This document shows positions 17,121-25,167 of a DNA stretch of 64,000 nt, in pieces. The DNA lies in NCBI GenBank assembly GCA_910575495.1, contig CAJTFS010000001.1:372001-436000 (forward strand), read 5' to 3'. The position numbers and the translations under genes are program-made. The DNA is from Bacteroidales bacterium (GTDB lineage: Bacteria > Bacteroidota > Bacteroidia > Bacteroidales > Rikenellaceae). The notes under the pieces are model-generated. The model searched no databases. It saw nothing but the letters and a program-made list of their open reading frames with translations, and had not been told where the DNA came from. Positions within the stretch are counted from its first letter, which is position 1. Every line of letters starts with the position of its first letter.

Positions 17121-19382
17121 CTATTGCAGTCGTATTTCCACTTTTTCGTTTCCTTTGATTCCGGTGCCCGGAGCGATGCTCTGGCGCGTCACGGTTCCCT
17201 GCCCCGAGATGCCGACGCTCAGCCCGCACCGTTCGAGCAGAAAGAGCGCGTCCTTGAGGCCCATGCCGCGCACGTCGGGCATGCGCGTCGGGTCGGCGTC
17301 GAGCGTCGTGATCACCACGTTGGAGAGCGTATCCATCCGCACGCGGCCCCACCCGGTCCGTTCTGCGTACGACACATGGGGCGAAAACCGGTCGGCCACG
17401 CGCCGCACCTGCTCGATGTCGCCCCCCTTCACATGCACCGGAAAGCGGCGCTCTTCGGCGGTGCTCTCTTGCAGGACCGGACCGCTGCCGCGCCGATGGA
17501 TGTAGTCGACCATGCGCTTCACCACGGGACCCGCCAGCGGACCTCCATAATAGGCCTTGCCCGGCTGCGCCGCGGTCTCGATGGTCGTAAGAACCGTGTA
17601 GCGCGGGGCTTCGGCCGGGAAGAAAGCCACCATCGAACCCAGGTAGTACTGCCCTTCGCGGCTGCGCGCATCGGTAATCTGCGCCGTACCGGTCTTGGCC
17701 GCCACGCGCAGCCGTGTCGTATCGCCGAAAAAGGCGCTCGCCGTACCTTCGGCCGCGGCCGCCACCAGGCAGCGGCGCACCTCGTGCAGCGTCTCCTCCG
17801 AACAGATCGAACGCTTGAGGGTCGCAGCCTCGAAACGCTTCTCCACGCGGTTGCCGCGCCGCAGCTCCTTGACCAGCAGGGGCGAAATCATCCGTCCGTC
17901 GTTGGCAATGGCGTTGTAAAACGTGATCATCTGAATGGGCGCCATCCGCACCCGGTAGCCGTAGGCCATCTTCACCAGCATGACGCCCGGGTCGGGCACC
18001 TTCCAGTCGGTCGTGATCTCGGGTTCGCGCTCGCCCAGGCGTTCGAGCCCCACGGTACGGCCCAGTCCCAGCCGGTCGTGGAGGTAGTCGCTGTATTGCT
18101 GTTTCTTGCCCGTGATTCCGTAGCGATCCCACACGGCGCGGGCGAAGTAGACGTTCGACGACGAAGCCACGGCCCGCCGGAAGTCGACGACCCGGTCGCC
18201 CTCGTGCGAATCGCGGATGTTTTCGGCCGGGCCCACATCGACGGGTTCGCCGCCATGGGTGTCGTAGGTCGTGGTCACAGGCATGCGGGCGTCGTCGAGC
18301 AGCAGCAGCATCGACGCCAGCTTGAAGGTCGAGCCGGGTTCCATGCTGCGGCTCAGCGCATAGTTCTCGCGTTCGGCATAGGTGCCGTCGGAGGTGCGGC
18401 CCAGGTTGGCCAGCGCCAGAATCTCGCCCGTGCGACTCTCCATGACGATGGTCGTGCCCCAGTTGGCGTTCTGTTCCACAAGCTGCCGCCGCAGGGTGCG
18501 GTCGGCCATGTCCTGCAGCTCCAGGTCGAGGGTCGTCACCACGTCGAGGCCGTCTTCCGGCTCCACCTGCCCCGCTCCCGCCACCCGGCCGGCGAATCCG
18601 CGGGCGATGCGCTGCCGCACGGCCTTGCCGTCGCGGCCGGCCAGTTCGCCGCTGTAGAAATGCTCGATGCCGTAGTTGCCCTGATCGCCCTGCTTGCCGA
18701 TGGTGCGGCGCGCCAGTTCGCCCTGGGGATAGATGCGGCTGTCGCTCTCGATCAGCCGGTAGACGACGCCCATGTTCCAGTTCAGCAGCGGATAACGCCG
18801 CAGCACCTCCCACTCGGCGTAGTCGACGTCGCGCGGGAAGATCTCGACGGGCGTATGGTCGCGGATCGTGTCGTAGATCTTGCGCGTAACGGTCTCCTCG
18901 CCGTGCATGCGGTCCCTCAACCGGGCCCAGCGCCCCTCCGAACGATAGTAGGTCGTATCGCGCGGCTTCACGAGCCGGTAATGGCGGGCATGCTCCTCGC
19001 GGAACATGCGGCGGTATTCGGCGGCCGAACGGTCCTTGAAGAAGGCGGCCAGCAGTCCTGCCAGCGAATCGCTCTGCTCGCGGTAGGTGTCGAGCGAATC
19101 GAGCCCCGGCGACGCGAAGTCGAAAGCGACCCGGTAGCGGAAGAGCGACGCGGCCAGCGGATCGCCGTCGCGCGTCACGATGCTGCCCCGCTGGGCCGGG
19201 ACCGTCACTTCGCTGAAGATGCGGCCGGCCAGCCGCCGGGCGTTGTAGGCCACTTCATGACTGAAGAGCTGCACCCACACGAGCCGCCCCAGCACCACGG
19301 CGCCGGCCAGGATGAAGAGCACGTAGAGCAGCCGCACGCGCAGCAGGATGTCGCTCTTGATTTTCGATGGTTCTTCCTTCAT
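17121..19382 (-). CDS. ftsI: Septal class B penicillin-binding protein with PASTA domain
   Basis: 753 aa. One membrane helix at about residues 15-37, then a dimerisation domain (residues 50-270), then the transpeptidase domain with all three motifs: STFK with nucleophile Ser351, SSN at 408-410 and KTGT at 563-566. A C-terminal PASTA repeat begins near MPDVRGMG (about 698) and ends at IRLQ. It cross-links septal peptidoglycan in the periplasm together with FtsW. Location between ftsL and murE confirms the division paralogue. PASTA is common in Bacteroidetes FtsI but absent from the E. coli protein. Confidence 0.95.
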   Translation of the reverse strand: MKEEPSKIKSDILLRVRLLYVLFILAGAVVLGRLVWVQLFSHEVAYNARRLAGRIFSEVTVPAQRGSIVTRDGDPLAASLFRYRVAFDFASPGLDSLDTYREQSDSLAGLLAAFFKDRSAAEYRRMFREEHARHYRLVKPRDTTYYRSEGRWARLRDRMHGEETVTRKIYDTIRDHTPVEIFPRDVDYAEWEVLRRYPLLNWNMGVVYRLIESDSRIYPQGELARRTIGKQGDQGNYGIEHFYSGELAGRDGKAVRQRIARGFAGRVAGAGQVEPEDGLDVVTTLDLELQDMADRTLRRQLVEQNANWGTTIVMESRTGEILALANLGRTSDGTYAERENYALSRSMEPGSTFKLASMLLLLDDARMPVTTTYDTHGGEPVDVGPAENIRDSHEGDRVVDFRRAVASSSNVYFARAVWDRYGITGKKQQYSDYLHDRLGLGRTVGLERLGEREPEITTDWKVPDPGVMLVKMAYGYRVRMAPIQMITFYNAIANDGRMISPLLVKELRRGNRVEKRFEAATLKRSICSEETLHEVRRCLVAAAAEGTASAFFGDTTRLRVAAKTGTAQITDARSREGQYYLGSMVAFFPAEAPRYTVLTTIETAAQPGKAYYGGPLAGPVVKRMVDYIHRRGSGPVLQESTAEERRFPVHVKGGDIEQVRRVADRFSPHVSYAERTGWGRVRMDTLSNVVITTLDADPTRMPDVRGMGLKDALFLLERCGLSVGISGQGTVTRQSIAPGTGIKGNEKVEIRLQ

Positions 19383-19386
19383 GGCC

Positions 19387-19902
19387 TCAGTCGTCGATCA
19401 CTTCGCCCGGAGCGGGCGGTTCGCGCAGCGCAATGCCGCGTTCGCGCAGACGCGCCACGATGGCCGAGTAGGTCGTGGCCCGGAAGCGCTGTTCCTGCAG
19501 GCGGATGGAGCGTTCGCGCAGCAGTTGCACCTCGCGTTCGAGTTCCGAGTGGCGCATGTCGAGCCCCAGCCCGAAGAACATCACCACGATGCTCAGAAAG
19601 AACATCCCCGCCATGTAGAGCATGTAGACATAGTAGCGCGACGCTCCCTCGCGCACCAGAATCGTTCCCGAAAAGAACTGCCGCACCAGATTGGCCCGGC
19701 GGCGGCGTTCGCGGCGCGCCTCTTCTTCGGCCGCGGCGCGCTCTTGGGCTTCGCGCTCCAGATCGGCGCGTATCTCCTCGTCGGCTTCGCCCCGCTCCAT
19801 GCGCAGCACTTCGCGGCGTACGCGGCGGGCGAACTCCTCCTCCTGGAGGCGGCGGGCCTCCTCGTCGGCGTTCACAGGGTCGAATTCATGGTCGCGAAGC
19901 AT
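19387..19902 (-). CDS. FtsL-like bitopic division protein
   Basis: 171 aa. A long, highly charged cytoplasmic part (residues 1-92, Glu/Arg-rich and predicted coiled coil), one membrane helix (about 95-118, VYMLYMAGMFFLSIVVMFFG) and a leucine-zipper-like periplasmic helix with ELEREVQLLRERSIRLQEQ at about 128-146. That topology and the position between rsmH and ftsI identify it as the FtsL equivalent (FtsL/DivIC type), which links FtsQB and FtsW/FtsI. The unusually long cytoplasmic extension is a Bacteroidetes trait; sequence similarity to E. coli FtsL is not expected. Confidence 0.8.
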   Translation of the reverse strand: MLRDHEFDPVNADEEARRLQEEEFARRVRREVLRMERGEADEEIRADLEREAQERAAAEEEARRERRRRANLVRQFFSGTILVREGASRYYVYMLYMAGMFFLSIVVMFFGLGLDMRHSELEREVQLLRERSIRLQEQRFRATTYSAIVARLRERGIALREPPAPGEVIDD

Positions 19903-19912
19903 GGTCTCCTAC

Positions 19913-20815
19913 TCAACGTTTTATGGCTGCCCGCAGCTTGGCCGAGCGCGAGCGCGGATTGCGCTCCAGCTCCTCCGCAGCGGGGGTCACGGCCTTGCGG
20001 GTCACCGCATCGAAGGGCACCAGCGCCCGGCCGAAAAAGTCCTTTTCGATTTCGCCCGCGAAGTTGCCGCTGCGCAGGAAGTTCTTCACCAGACGGTCTT
20101 CCAGCGAATGGTAGGAGATGACCGCCAGCCGCCCCCCGGGCTTCAGCACCTTAAGGCTCTGTTCGAGCGCCATCTTCAGCGCTTCCATCTCGCCGTTGAC
20201 CTCGATGCGCAGCGCCTGGAACAGGCGCGTCAGAAACTTGGCCTCCTCCTTCCTGGGTGTGCAGGGCTTGACCGCCTCCACCAGCTGCGCCGTGGTGGCG
20301 ATGGGCGCCGCCGCCCGGGCCCGCACGATGCAGTTGGCCACCTTCCACGGGGTCTCCAGCTCGCCCCAGTCGCCCAGTATGCGGGTCAGTTCTTCGGCCG
20401 TCGACGTGTTGACCAGCGCCGCCGCCGTCAGTTTCCCGCGCTGGTTCATGCGCATGTCCAGCGGCGCCTCGCCGCGGAACGAGAAGCCGCGCTCCAGGGC
20501 ATCGAAATGGTGCGACGAGACCCCCAGATCGGCCAGTATGCCGTCCACCTCCGTCACGCCCCGCAGCCGCAGCGCACCCCGCAGAAAGCGGAAGTTGCTC
20601 TCCACAAAGTGGAAACGCCCGTCGTCGGGCCGGTTCGCCTGCGTGTCGCGGTCCTGGTCGAAGGCATAGAGCCGGCCCTCCCCGCCCAGCATCCCGAGGA
20701 TGCGGCGCGAGTGGCCCCCGCCGCCGAACGTAAGGTCGACGTAGGTGCCCTGCGGCGCCACTTCGAGCAGCGCCACCGACTCTTCCAACAGCACGGGCGT
20801 ATGATAGGCCGACAT
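19913..20815 (-). CDS. rsmH: 16S rRNA m4C1402 methyltransferase RsmH
   Basis: 300 aa from the ATG at 20815 (MSAYHTPVLLEESV). The frame is open upstream to 21058, but that part is repeat-derived, and 20815 gives the normal family start and length. The AdoMet-binding motif is VDLTFGGGGHSRRIL at about 26-40; LADLGVSSHHFD lies near 105 and ISYHSLEDRLVKNF near 250. It methylates N4 of C1402 in 16S rRNA. It is the first gene of this partial division cluster; mraZ, which usually precedes it, is absent. Confidence 0.96.
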   Translation of the reverse strand: MSAYHTPVLLEESVALLEVAPQGTYVDLTFGGGGHSRRILGMLGGEGRLYAFDQDRDTQANRPDDGRFHFVESNFRFLRGALRLRGVTEVDGILADLGVSSHHFDALERGFSFRGEAPLDMRMNQRGKLTAAALVNTSTAEELTRILGDWGELETPWKVANCIVRARAAAPIATTAQLVEAVKPCTPRKEEAKFLTRLFQALRIEVNGEMEALKMALEQSLKVLKPGGRLAVISYHSLEDRLVKNFLRSGNFAGEIEKDFFGRALVPFDAVTRKAVTPAAEELERNPRSRSAKLRAAIKR

Positions 20816-20858
20816 GGATCGAACGATAAGAGAATATTTGGGTGTAAAGGTAACAAGA

Positions 20859-20883
20859 TTTGCAAAAAGAATATCTATCTTTG
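20859..20883 (+). promoter_or_regulatory. Putative promoter toward glsA
   Basis: TATCTTTG at 20876-20883 on the + strand with TTTG at 20859-20862, a spacing of 13 rather than the usual 19-20. It lies in the rsmH-glsA divergent gap and would give a leader of about 290 nt containing a REP-like element. Confidence 0.5.
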
Positions 20884-20929
20884 CCGATATATTTTTGTCC
20901 GCTGCGGCTCCGAACGCTCCGCAAATCGC

Positions 20930-21165
20930 GGAACCTGCGGCTCGGCCCCGGGGAGCAGGCCCGGCCGGAAGCCGGGTTCCGGGAAGTGCGCCGGGCCTTG
21001 GGCGGTTCTCCGTCGGAAAAGATCCGACCGGCCCACTCCGCAGAACGCCGGATCGCACCGCACCGGCAATTCCGACGATTGCCCTGCACCGACCGCCGGC
21101 AACAATAAAGCATCGTCCGCAAACCCCTCATCATCCACGACTTTTCACTTCTCACCTTTCACTTT
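20930..21165. repeat. Gap between rsmH and glsA with REP-like hairpin and CTTTTCAC repeats
   Basis: From 20930 to about 21010 there is a GC-rich palindromic unit (CCCGGC-cggaa-GCCGGG core) like that at 14205. Directly upstream of glsA (21139-21175) short ACTTTTCAC/CTTTCAC repeats occur, the same unit found before the capsid gene at 4765-4800. No gene is visible. Confidence 0.6.
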
Positions 21166-21180
21166 TCACCTCGCCCCCGA

Positions 21181-22014
21181 ATGCCACAGATCGACATAGC
21201 CTCCCTCCTCCGCCAAAAAGCGCCCAAACTGACCCGCCGCCTGCCGCACTGCGTCATCGACTGGCTCCGCCGCACCGTCCGCGAGCGCGAGATCAACCAC
21301 ATCCTCGCCTCCTACTGGGAGCTGCCGCCGCAGGAGTTCATCCGGGCCTGCTTCCGCGAATGGAACGTCACCTATTCCGCGTCGGGACTCGAGCGGCTCG
21401 ACCCCCGCGGCCGCTACCTCTTCGTCGCCAACCATCCTTTCGGCGGCATGGACGGCATGATGCTGGCCGACAAGCTGATCGAGCACTTCGGCGACGCCCG
21501 CGTGGTGGTCAACGACCTGCTGATGCACGTCGAGCCCCTGCGGCCGCTCTGGATTCCGGTCAACAAGCACGGAGCGCAGAGCAGCGACTACGCCCGGCGC
21601 TTCGACGACGCTTTCGCCGGCAGCCTGCCGATCCTCACCTTCCCGGCCGGGCTCTGCTCGCGCCGCATCGGGGGCCGCGTCACCGACACCGAGTGGAAAA
21701 TCAACTTCCTGAAGAAAGCCGCCGCTTCGGGGCGCACCATCGTGCCGGTCTTCGTCGAGGGGCGCCTTTCCGACTTCTTCTACCGCGTCGACCGCATACG
21801 CAAGGCGGTGGGCATCAAGTTCAATATCGAGATGCTGTGGCTCCCCGACGAGATGTTCTCGCAGGGCGGCAAACACTTCCGGCTGGTCTTCGGCGACCCG
21901 ATTTCCGTGGCCGAACTCCAACGCTTCGGGTCGCTGCGCGAGCAGACCGAAGAGATACGCAGAAAGACCTATTTTCTTGAAAAAACGCTCGCCGCAGACC
22001 CTACCCAACGCTAA
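21181..22014 (+). CDS. glsA: Glycine lipid O-acyltransferase
   Basis: 277 aa, PlsC-like acyltransferase without membrane helices. The catalytic HxxxxxD block is ANHPFGGMDGMMLA near residues 80-93, and the second motif TFPAGLCSRR lies near 154-163. This variant matches GlsA of Bacteroides, which esterifies the hydroxyl of N-acyl-3-hydroxy-fatty-acyl glycine to give mature glycine lipid. It is immediately followed by the N-acyltransferase glsB, 18 nt downstream, the pair established for glycine-lipid synthesis in Bacteroides thetaiotaomicron. Some databases label such proteins hemolysin or lysophospholipid acyltransferase. Confidence 0.85.
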   Translation: MPQIDIASLLRQKAPKLTRRLPHCVIDWLRRTVREREINHILASYWELPPQEFIRACFREWNVTYSASGLERLDPRGRYLFVANHPFGGMDGMMLADKLIEHFGDARVVVNDLLMHVEPLRPLWIPVNKHGAQSSDYARRFDDAFAGSLPILTFPAGLCSRRIGGRVTDTEWKINFLKKAAASGRTIVPVFVEGRLSDFFYRVDRIRKAVGIKFNIEMLWLPDEMFSQGGKHFRLVFGDPISVAELQRFGSLREQTEEIRRKTYFLEKTLAADPTQR

Positions 22015-22032
22015 AATGCCTATTTTTGCGCC

Positions 22033-23040
22033 ATGCAACAAAAGATCGAACCCATAGCTCCGCCGGTCGACCGGGCCCTGCTCCGCGCCGAACTCACACC
22101 CGAACGCAAGATCCGCGACACCCATAAGGCCGATAACGAAATCTATGTCTTTCCGGCCGCCGAGTGCCCCGCGCTCATGCGCGAGATCGGGCGCCTGCGC
22201 GAAGAGGCTTTCCGCGGCGCCGGCGGCGGCACGGGCCGCGAGGTGGACATCGACGAGGAGGACCTGGCCAGCGACGGCTACTACCAGCTCATCGTCTGGG
22301 ACCCTTCGGCCGAGCAGATCGTCGGCGGCTACCGCTTCATCGTCTGCACGACCTCTTTTCCGCGCCATCTCTCCACCGAGCACTACTTCCGGTTCAGCGA
22401 CAAGTTCCGCCGCCGCTTCCTGCCCCGCACCATCGAGCTTGGCCGTTCGTTCGTGCAGCCCGCCTACCAGGTGCGGCAGAACGCCAAGAGCCTCTACGCC
22501 CTCGACAACCTGTGGGACGGCCTGGGGGCGCTCATCGTGCTGAATCCCGGGATCAAATACCTGTTCGGCAAGGTGACCATGTACACCTCCTACAAGGCCG
22601 TTGCCCGCAACGCCCTCATCTGGTTCCTGCGCCGTTACTTCCCCGACCGCGACCGGCTCGTGGAGGGCATCCGCCCGTTGCAGCTCGATCTCGACGATCC
22701 CTACTACGAGCAGCTTTTCACCGGAGAGAACTACCAGGAGAATTACCGCATTCTGATCCAGAAGATCCGCGAGTTCAACGAGAACATCCCGCCGCTCATC
22801 AACGCGTATATGAACCTTTCGCCCACCATGCGGGTCTTCGACACGGTTTCGAACCCCGACTTCGGCGGCGTCGAGGAGACGGGCATCCTGCTCACGATCA
22901 ACGACATCTACGACGAAAAGCGCAAGCGTTACACCCGGTGGAACGGCTGGCGGCGCAATCTCAAGGCCCGCCGCGAAGCGTTCCGCCTGCATCTGATCGA
23001 CCACCTGGCCCGCATCAAGAAGAAAAAGGCGGCCAATTAA
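22033..23040 (+). CDS. glsB: Glycine lipid N-acyltransferase
   Basis: 335 aa, GNAT-fold protein of the OlsB type. The stretch YYQLIVWDPSAEQIVGGYR at about residues 88-106 and RTIELGRSFVQPAYQ near 137-151 match the ornithine/glycine lipid N-acyltransferase family. It transfers a 3-hydroxy fatty acyl group from acyl-ACP to the amino group of glycine, the first step in forming commendamide-type N-acyl glycine and, with glsA, diacylated glycine lipids. The basic C-terminus (KKKKAAN) may aid membrane contact. It is translated just after glsA. Confidence 0.85.
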   Translation: MQQKIEPIAPPVDRALLRAELTPERKIRDTHKADNEIYVFPAAECPALMREIGRLREEAFRGAGGGTGREVDIDEEDLASDGYYQLIVWDPSAEQIVGGYRFIVCTTSFPRHLSTEHYFRFSDKFRRRFLPRTIELGRSFVQPAYQVRQNAKSLYALDNLWDGLGALIVLNPGIKYLFGKVTMYTSYKAVARNALIWFLRRYFPDRDRLVEGIRPLQLDLDDPYYEQLFTGENYQENYRILIQKIREFNENIPPLINAYMNLSPTMRVFDTVSNPDFGGVEETGILLTINDIYDEKRKRYTRWNGWRRNLKARREAFRLHLIDHLARIKKKKAAN

Positions 23041-23157
23041 CGACCGCCGCACCGGCCGGCAAGGAGGCTATCCCCCTCTGCAACCGGTTCCGGCACCGTC
23101 GCTTCGCCGGCCGCGGCCGGCGGAGGGCATCGGCCCGCTACTGTCAGTCCATATTGC

Positions 23158-23188
23158 ATGAAAAAGCAGCCCCGCAAATGCGGGGCTA
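23158..23188 (-). terminator. Terminator downstream of hairpin element A
   Basis: Perfect stem AGCCCCGCA/TGCGGGGCT with a very short loop and, on the - strand, the following GCTTTTT. It lies about 60-110 nt downstream of the - strand hairpin element at 23238-23300, so a short RNA of about 140 nt could end here. It can also stop read-through from glsB only weakly, because the T-run is on the - strand. Confidence 0.6.
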
Positions 23189-23237
23189 AGTTGTTCGTGC
23201 CGTTTTCCGGTCGGGAGACGAGTTCGGGCACGAATCC

Positions 23238-23300
23238 GCATCTGCCTGCCGCGCTGACGCAAGCCTTGGCCTGCGTCACTCCGGGCGTGGGCTGCCTGAA
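23238..23300 (-). other. Conserved hairpin element, copy A
   Basis: On the - strand GCCCGGAGTGA opens a stem TGACGCAGGC / GCTTGCGTCA (one G-U pair) that closes with TCAGCG and GGCAGGCAG. Five further copies occur at 25061, 25460, 39203, 46921 and 50861. The stem bases differ but pairing is kept. This copy has no variable-region cassette downstream; instead a terminator follows. Confidence 0.6.
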
Positions 23301-23444
23301 TGACGAAAAAGCAGCGGCAGGTGACGCAACTCACATCCGACAATCACACGATGCCCTTTTCGACCAACCAAGGCAAGGCCGCACTTATTCCGGCTTTGCC
23401 GAGACGAAAAAAGGCGCATGAAAGCAAAAAAAGTCTGCCGCTGC

Positions 23445-23539
23445 TATCTTTGTCCGATTGCATCCGGCAGAACTTCAAACAAAGGGGAACGATGCCGAAA
23501 TTTCACGCTTTCAAGGCTTTGTCAACCTTCGACCGATAA
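23445..23539 (+). promoter_or_regulatory. Conserved promoter and leader before a micro-ORF, copy A
   Basis: CTGCCGCTGC then TATCTTTG (23445-23452) then TCCGATTGCATCCGGCAG. The same block is present in inverted orientation near 39093-39130 at the second locus. The box is a good Bacteroidetes -7 element; no TTTG is seen at the ideal distance. Directly downstream is the small ORF at 23492-23539. Confidence 0.5.
23492..23539 (+). CDS. Micro-ORF, 15 aa, MPKFHAFKALSTFDR
   Basis: ATG at 23492, stop TAA at 23537-23539, 40 nt after a TATCTTTG box. The peptide MPKFHAFKAL resembles the 10-aa MPFYAFEGFR encoded (GTG start) in the same relative place at 39050-39082. Several of the differing codons code for similar residues (Phe/Phe, His/Tyr, Leu/Phe). 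It faces the long hairpin RNA at 23604-23682 convergently. It may be a real micropeptide or merely part of a conserved RNA; evidence is thin. Confidence 0.25.
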   Translation: MPKFHAFKALSTFDR

Positions 23540-23559
23540 AATCAACACTTGTCCTCTGT

Positions 23560-23835
23560 AGTCTAAAAAAAGGGGGCAGCATTGATTTTATTGTTTTGAG
23601 GCTCTGGTAAACCCGCTAATCTCCAAAATACAACACCACCCCTGTGAGGTGATGTATCCGAGATTAGCAGAAAATTTACCAGACTTTCAAAACAAAAGAT
23701 ACAATCGCTTATAACGATAGATATGTAAAGAACGCTGTAAGAACTATCTCTGCCATACAAAGACAATGCAAACCGAATGCAGTATCGCATCTGCCCATAA
23801 TGGCATTGCTATGCAAATATAAGGAAACTTTTCGG
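23560..23835 (-). ncRNA. Structured RNA element with long hairpin, copy A
   Basis: On the - strand an AT-rich block with TATATTTG- and TATCTTTT-like boxes precedes a long hairpin at 23682-23604: outer stem CTGGTAAA/TTTACCAG, a second stem GCTAATCTC/GAGATTAGC and an inner stem of the CACC/GGTG type. After the hairpin comes CCTCAAAACAATAAA and a C/T-rich tail with seven T. A homologous copy lies at 38800-39000 on the + strand with compensatory changes in the second stem (TGGCTTA/TAAGCCA). I cannot assign it to a known RNA family. Confidence 0.55.
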
Positions 23836-24545
23836 AACATGCAAACCCGCTCCATGCCAAGGTCCCCAAAGCAGAATCTTCGTAGTCCGCTCCCGCCCGT
23901 TTTCACCGCTTTTGCCCGTTTTCGGCCGTTCTCGCCCGGGCCGCACAGCCCGCCACTACTACCGTCATGTTGAGCACAGCGGATCGACTTCCGCAGCGAG
24001 CGCAGAAGACGCAAGGAGGAGAAAGACAAACGAAGGGCAGTCAAAAATCTGTGTGAATAACTTTATACAGATTCTTCGTCGATCTTCCGATCTCCTCAGA
24101 ATGACAATCGGAGTGCTTGCTTTATCACCCTCGCTGCGGAAGTCGATTCGCTCCGCCCAGAATGACAATTAGCCCCTTTTGCCTTGAAAAAAAACTCCGC
24201 CCCGGTGTCGGAGCCGTCAGCGAAAGAATTAATCAATCGACTGCTTTCATTCTTCGCGTGCTCGCCCGGGCCGGCTGCGGGGGTCGCGCCTATGGGCGCG
24301 AGCCGGCCCCGGGCGCAGAGCAGATTCTTCACTGCGTTCAGAATGACAAAGCCGGAAGAGCTACAACCCGCCGCAGGGAGAGCGCCAGCCGTCATAGGGA
24401 GAACCCAGCCCTCCACAAGAAAAAACCGGCTCCGGCGGGCGATCCCCTCGAAATAACAGGCATAGAATTCGGGGCGGAATTTACGGATCGCAATGGATAC
24501 CAATCGTCATTCTGAGGAGCGGACAGCGACGAAGAATCTATCGAC
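23836..24545. repeat. Dispersed-repeat cluster
   Basis: No gene. Contents in order: TTTTC/CGCC simple repeats (23895-23945); the family with ATTCTTCGTCG and CAGAATGAC cores (23967-24170, 24330-24355, 24506-24545); and a 24011-24105 segment nearly identical to one at 50089-50195. Confidence 0.65.
24263..24316. repeat. GC-rich nested palindrome (REP-like)
   Basis: Arms GCCCGGGCCGGCT and AGCCGGCCCCGGGC enclose an inner hairpin GCGCC-tat-GGGCGC. The copy at 50245-50297 has the inner stem GCGCT/AGCGC, a compensatory change that argues for selection on secondary structure. Confidence 0.7.
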
Positions 24546-24574
24546 CCGTATCTCTCACAACCTCTGTCTCTCGG

Positions 24575-24650
24575 ACGGGCCGAAGCCTCCCCCGGCGGAG
24601 ACCCGCAACCATCCGGCTGATGCCGGGCATGCCCCGCAGGCTTCAGCCCG
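24575..24650. repeat. REP/BIME-like element
   Basis: Contains CCTCCCCCGGCGGAG, ATCCGGCTGATGCCGGGC and CCCGCAGGCTTC, matching the unit at 26995-27093 closely. Confidence 0.65.
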
Positions 24651-24762
24651 AATTCCCGGCAGCCCGTCACGGCGAAAAGAGCGCCCCGGCCGGCGGAGAC
24701 CGCCGCGCAGGCAATGAACGGCCCATTCTCGATTGCAAAACCCACCTTGCAAAGGCTGTCGG

Positions 24763-24990
24763 GCAGATGCTGGACGCAGCGCACGGAATTGCCCCAGGCG
24801 CGCCCCGGCGTATTGAACGGGTTCACGTCGCTGCCCGTAAAATTGAAAGCGCTGCCCTCGCAAACCACGGCAGAGACGGGCGAAGAGGACCAATAATTAC
24901 TGCCCGCACCGACGCTCGCAAAGCGTCCCGTCTCACGGCTGCGATAGCCCGCAGCAGGCATTAGACGGCAATCGCTCAAGGAATGGACCG
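24763..24990 (-). pseudogene. Orphan DGR-type variable-region cassette (b)
   Basis: Read on the - strand it encodes MPAAGYRSRETGRF, then YWSSSP, and ends in SVRCVQ: the C-terminal variable region of a C-type-lectin-fold DGR target (the DUF1566/FISUMP-like type). The final block GTGCGCTGCGTCCA is shared with cassettes a, c and d. Codons that would be AAC in a template (after GYR, after VG, around the Asn-Pro block) differ freely between cassettes. The reading frame stays open from the hairpin element upstream, but no signal peptide or credible start exists, so I treat it as an orphan or remnant. Confidence 0.65.
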
Positions 24991-25060
24991 GAGAAAGGCT
25001 CCGGCCCAGACAAAAGGGAACTGACGGTCGCGAATCCCGGCGAAGCAACACGCACCGCAC

Positions 25061-25130
25061 CGCCAGCGGACTGCGGAATCTGCCTGCCGCGCTGACGCGA
25101 GCCGTAGCCCGCACCACTCCGGGCGGCAGC
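25061..25130 (-). other. Conserved hairpin element, copy b
   Basis: CCGGAGTGGTGCGGGC, a short loop, GGCTCGCGTCAGCG: stem TGGTGCG/CGCGTCA with two G-U pairs, followed by GGCAGGCAGATTC and CCGCTGGCGG. It lies about 70 nt upstream of cassette b on the same strand. In frame it would read PPGVVRATARVSAAGR. Confidence 0.6.
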
Positions 25131-25167
25131 CTCCGGCAAGGTGGAAAGAACAAAGGAAAAGGGGTCC

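Noticed and set aside
24392..25153. 253-codon - strand frame through cassette b as a real gene
   Set aside because: It starts at a TTG in repeat DNA, has no signal peptide or N-terminal domain, and continues into dispersed repeats after VRCVQ.
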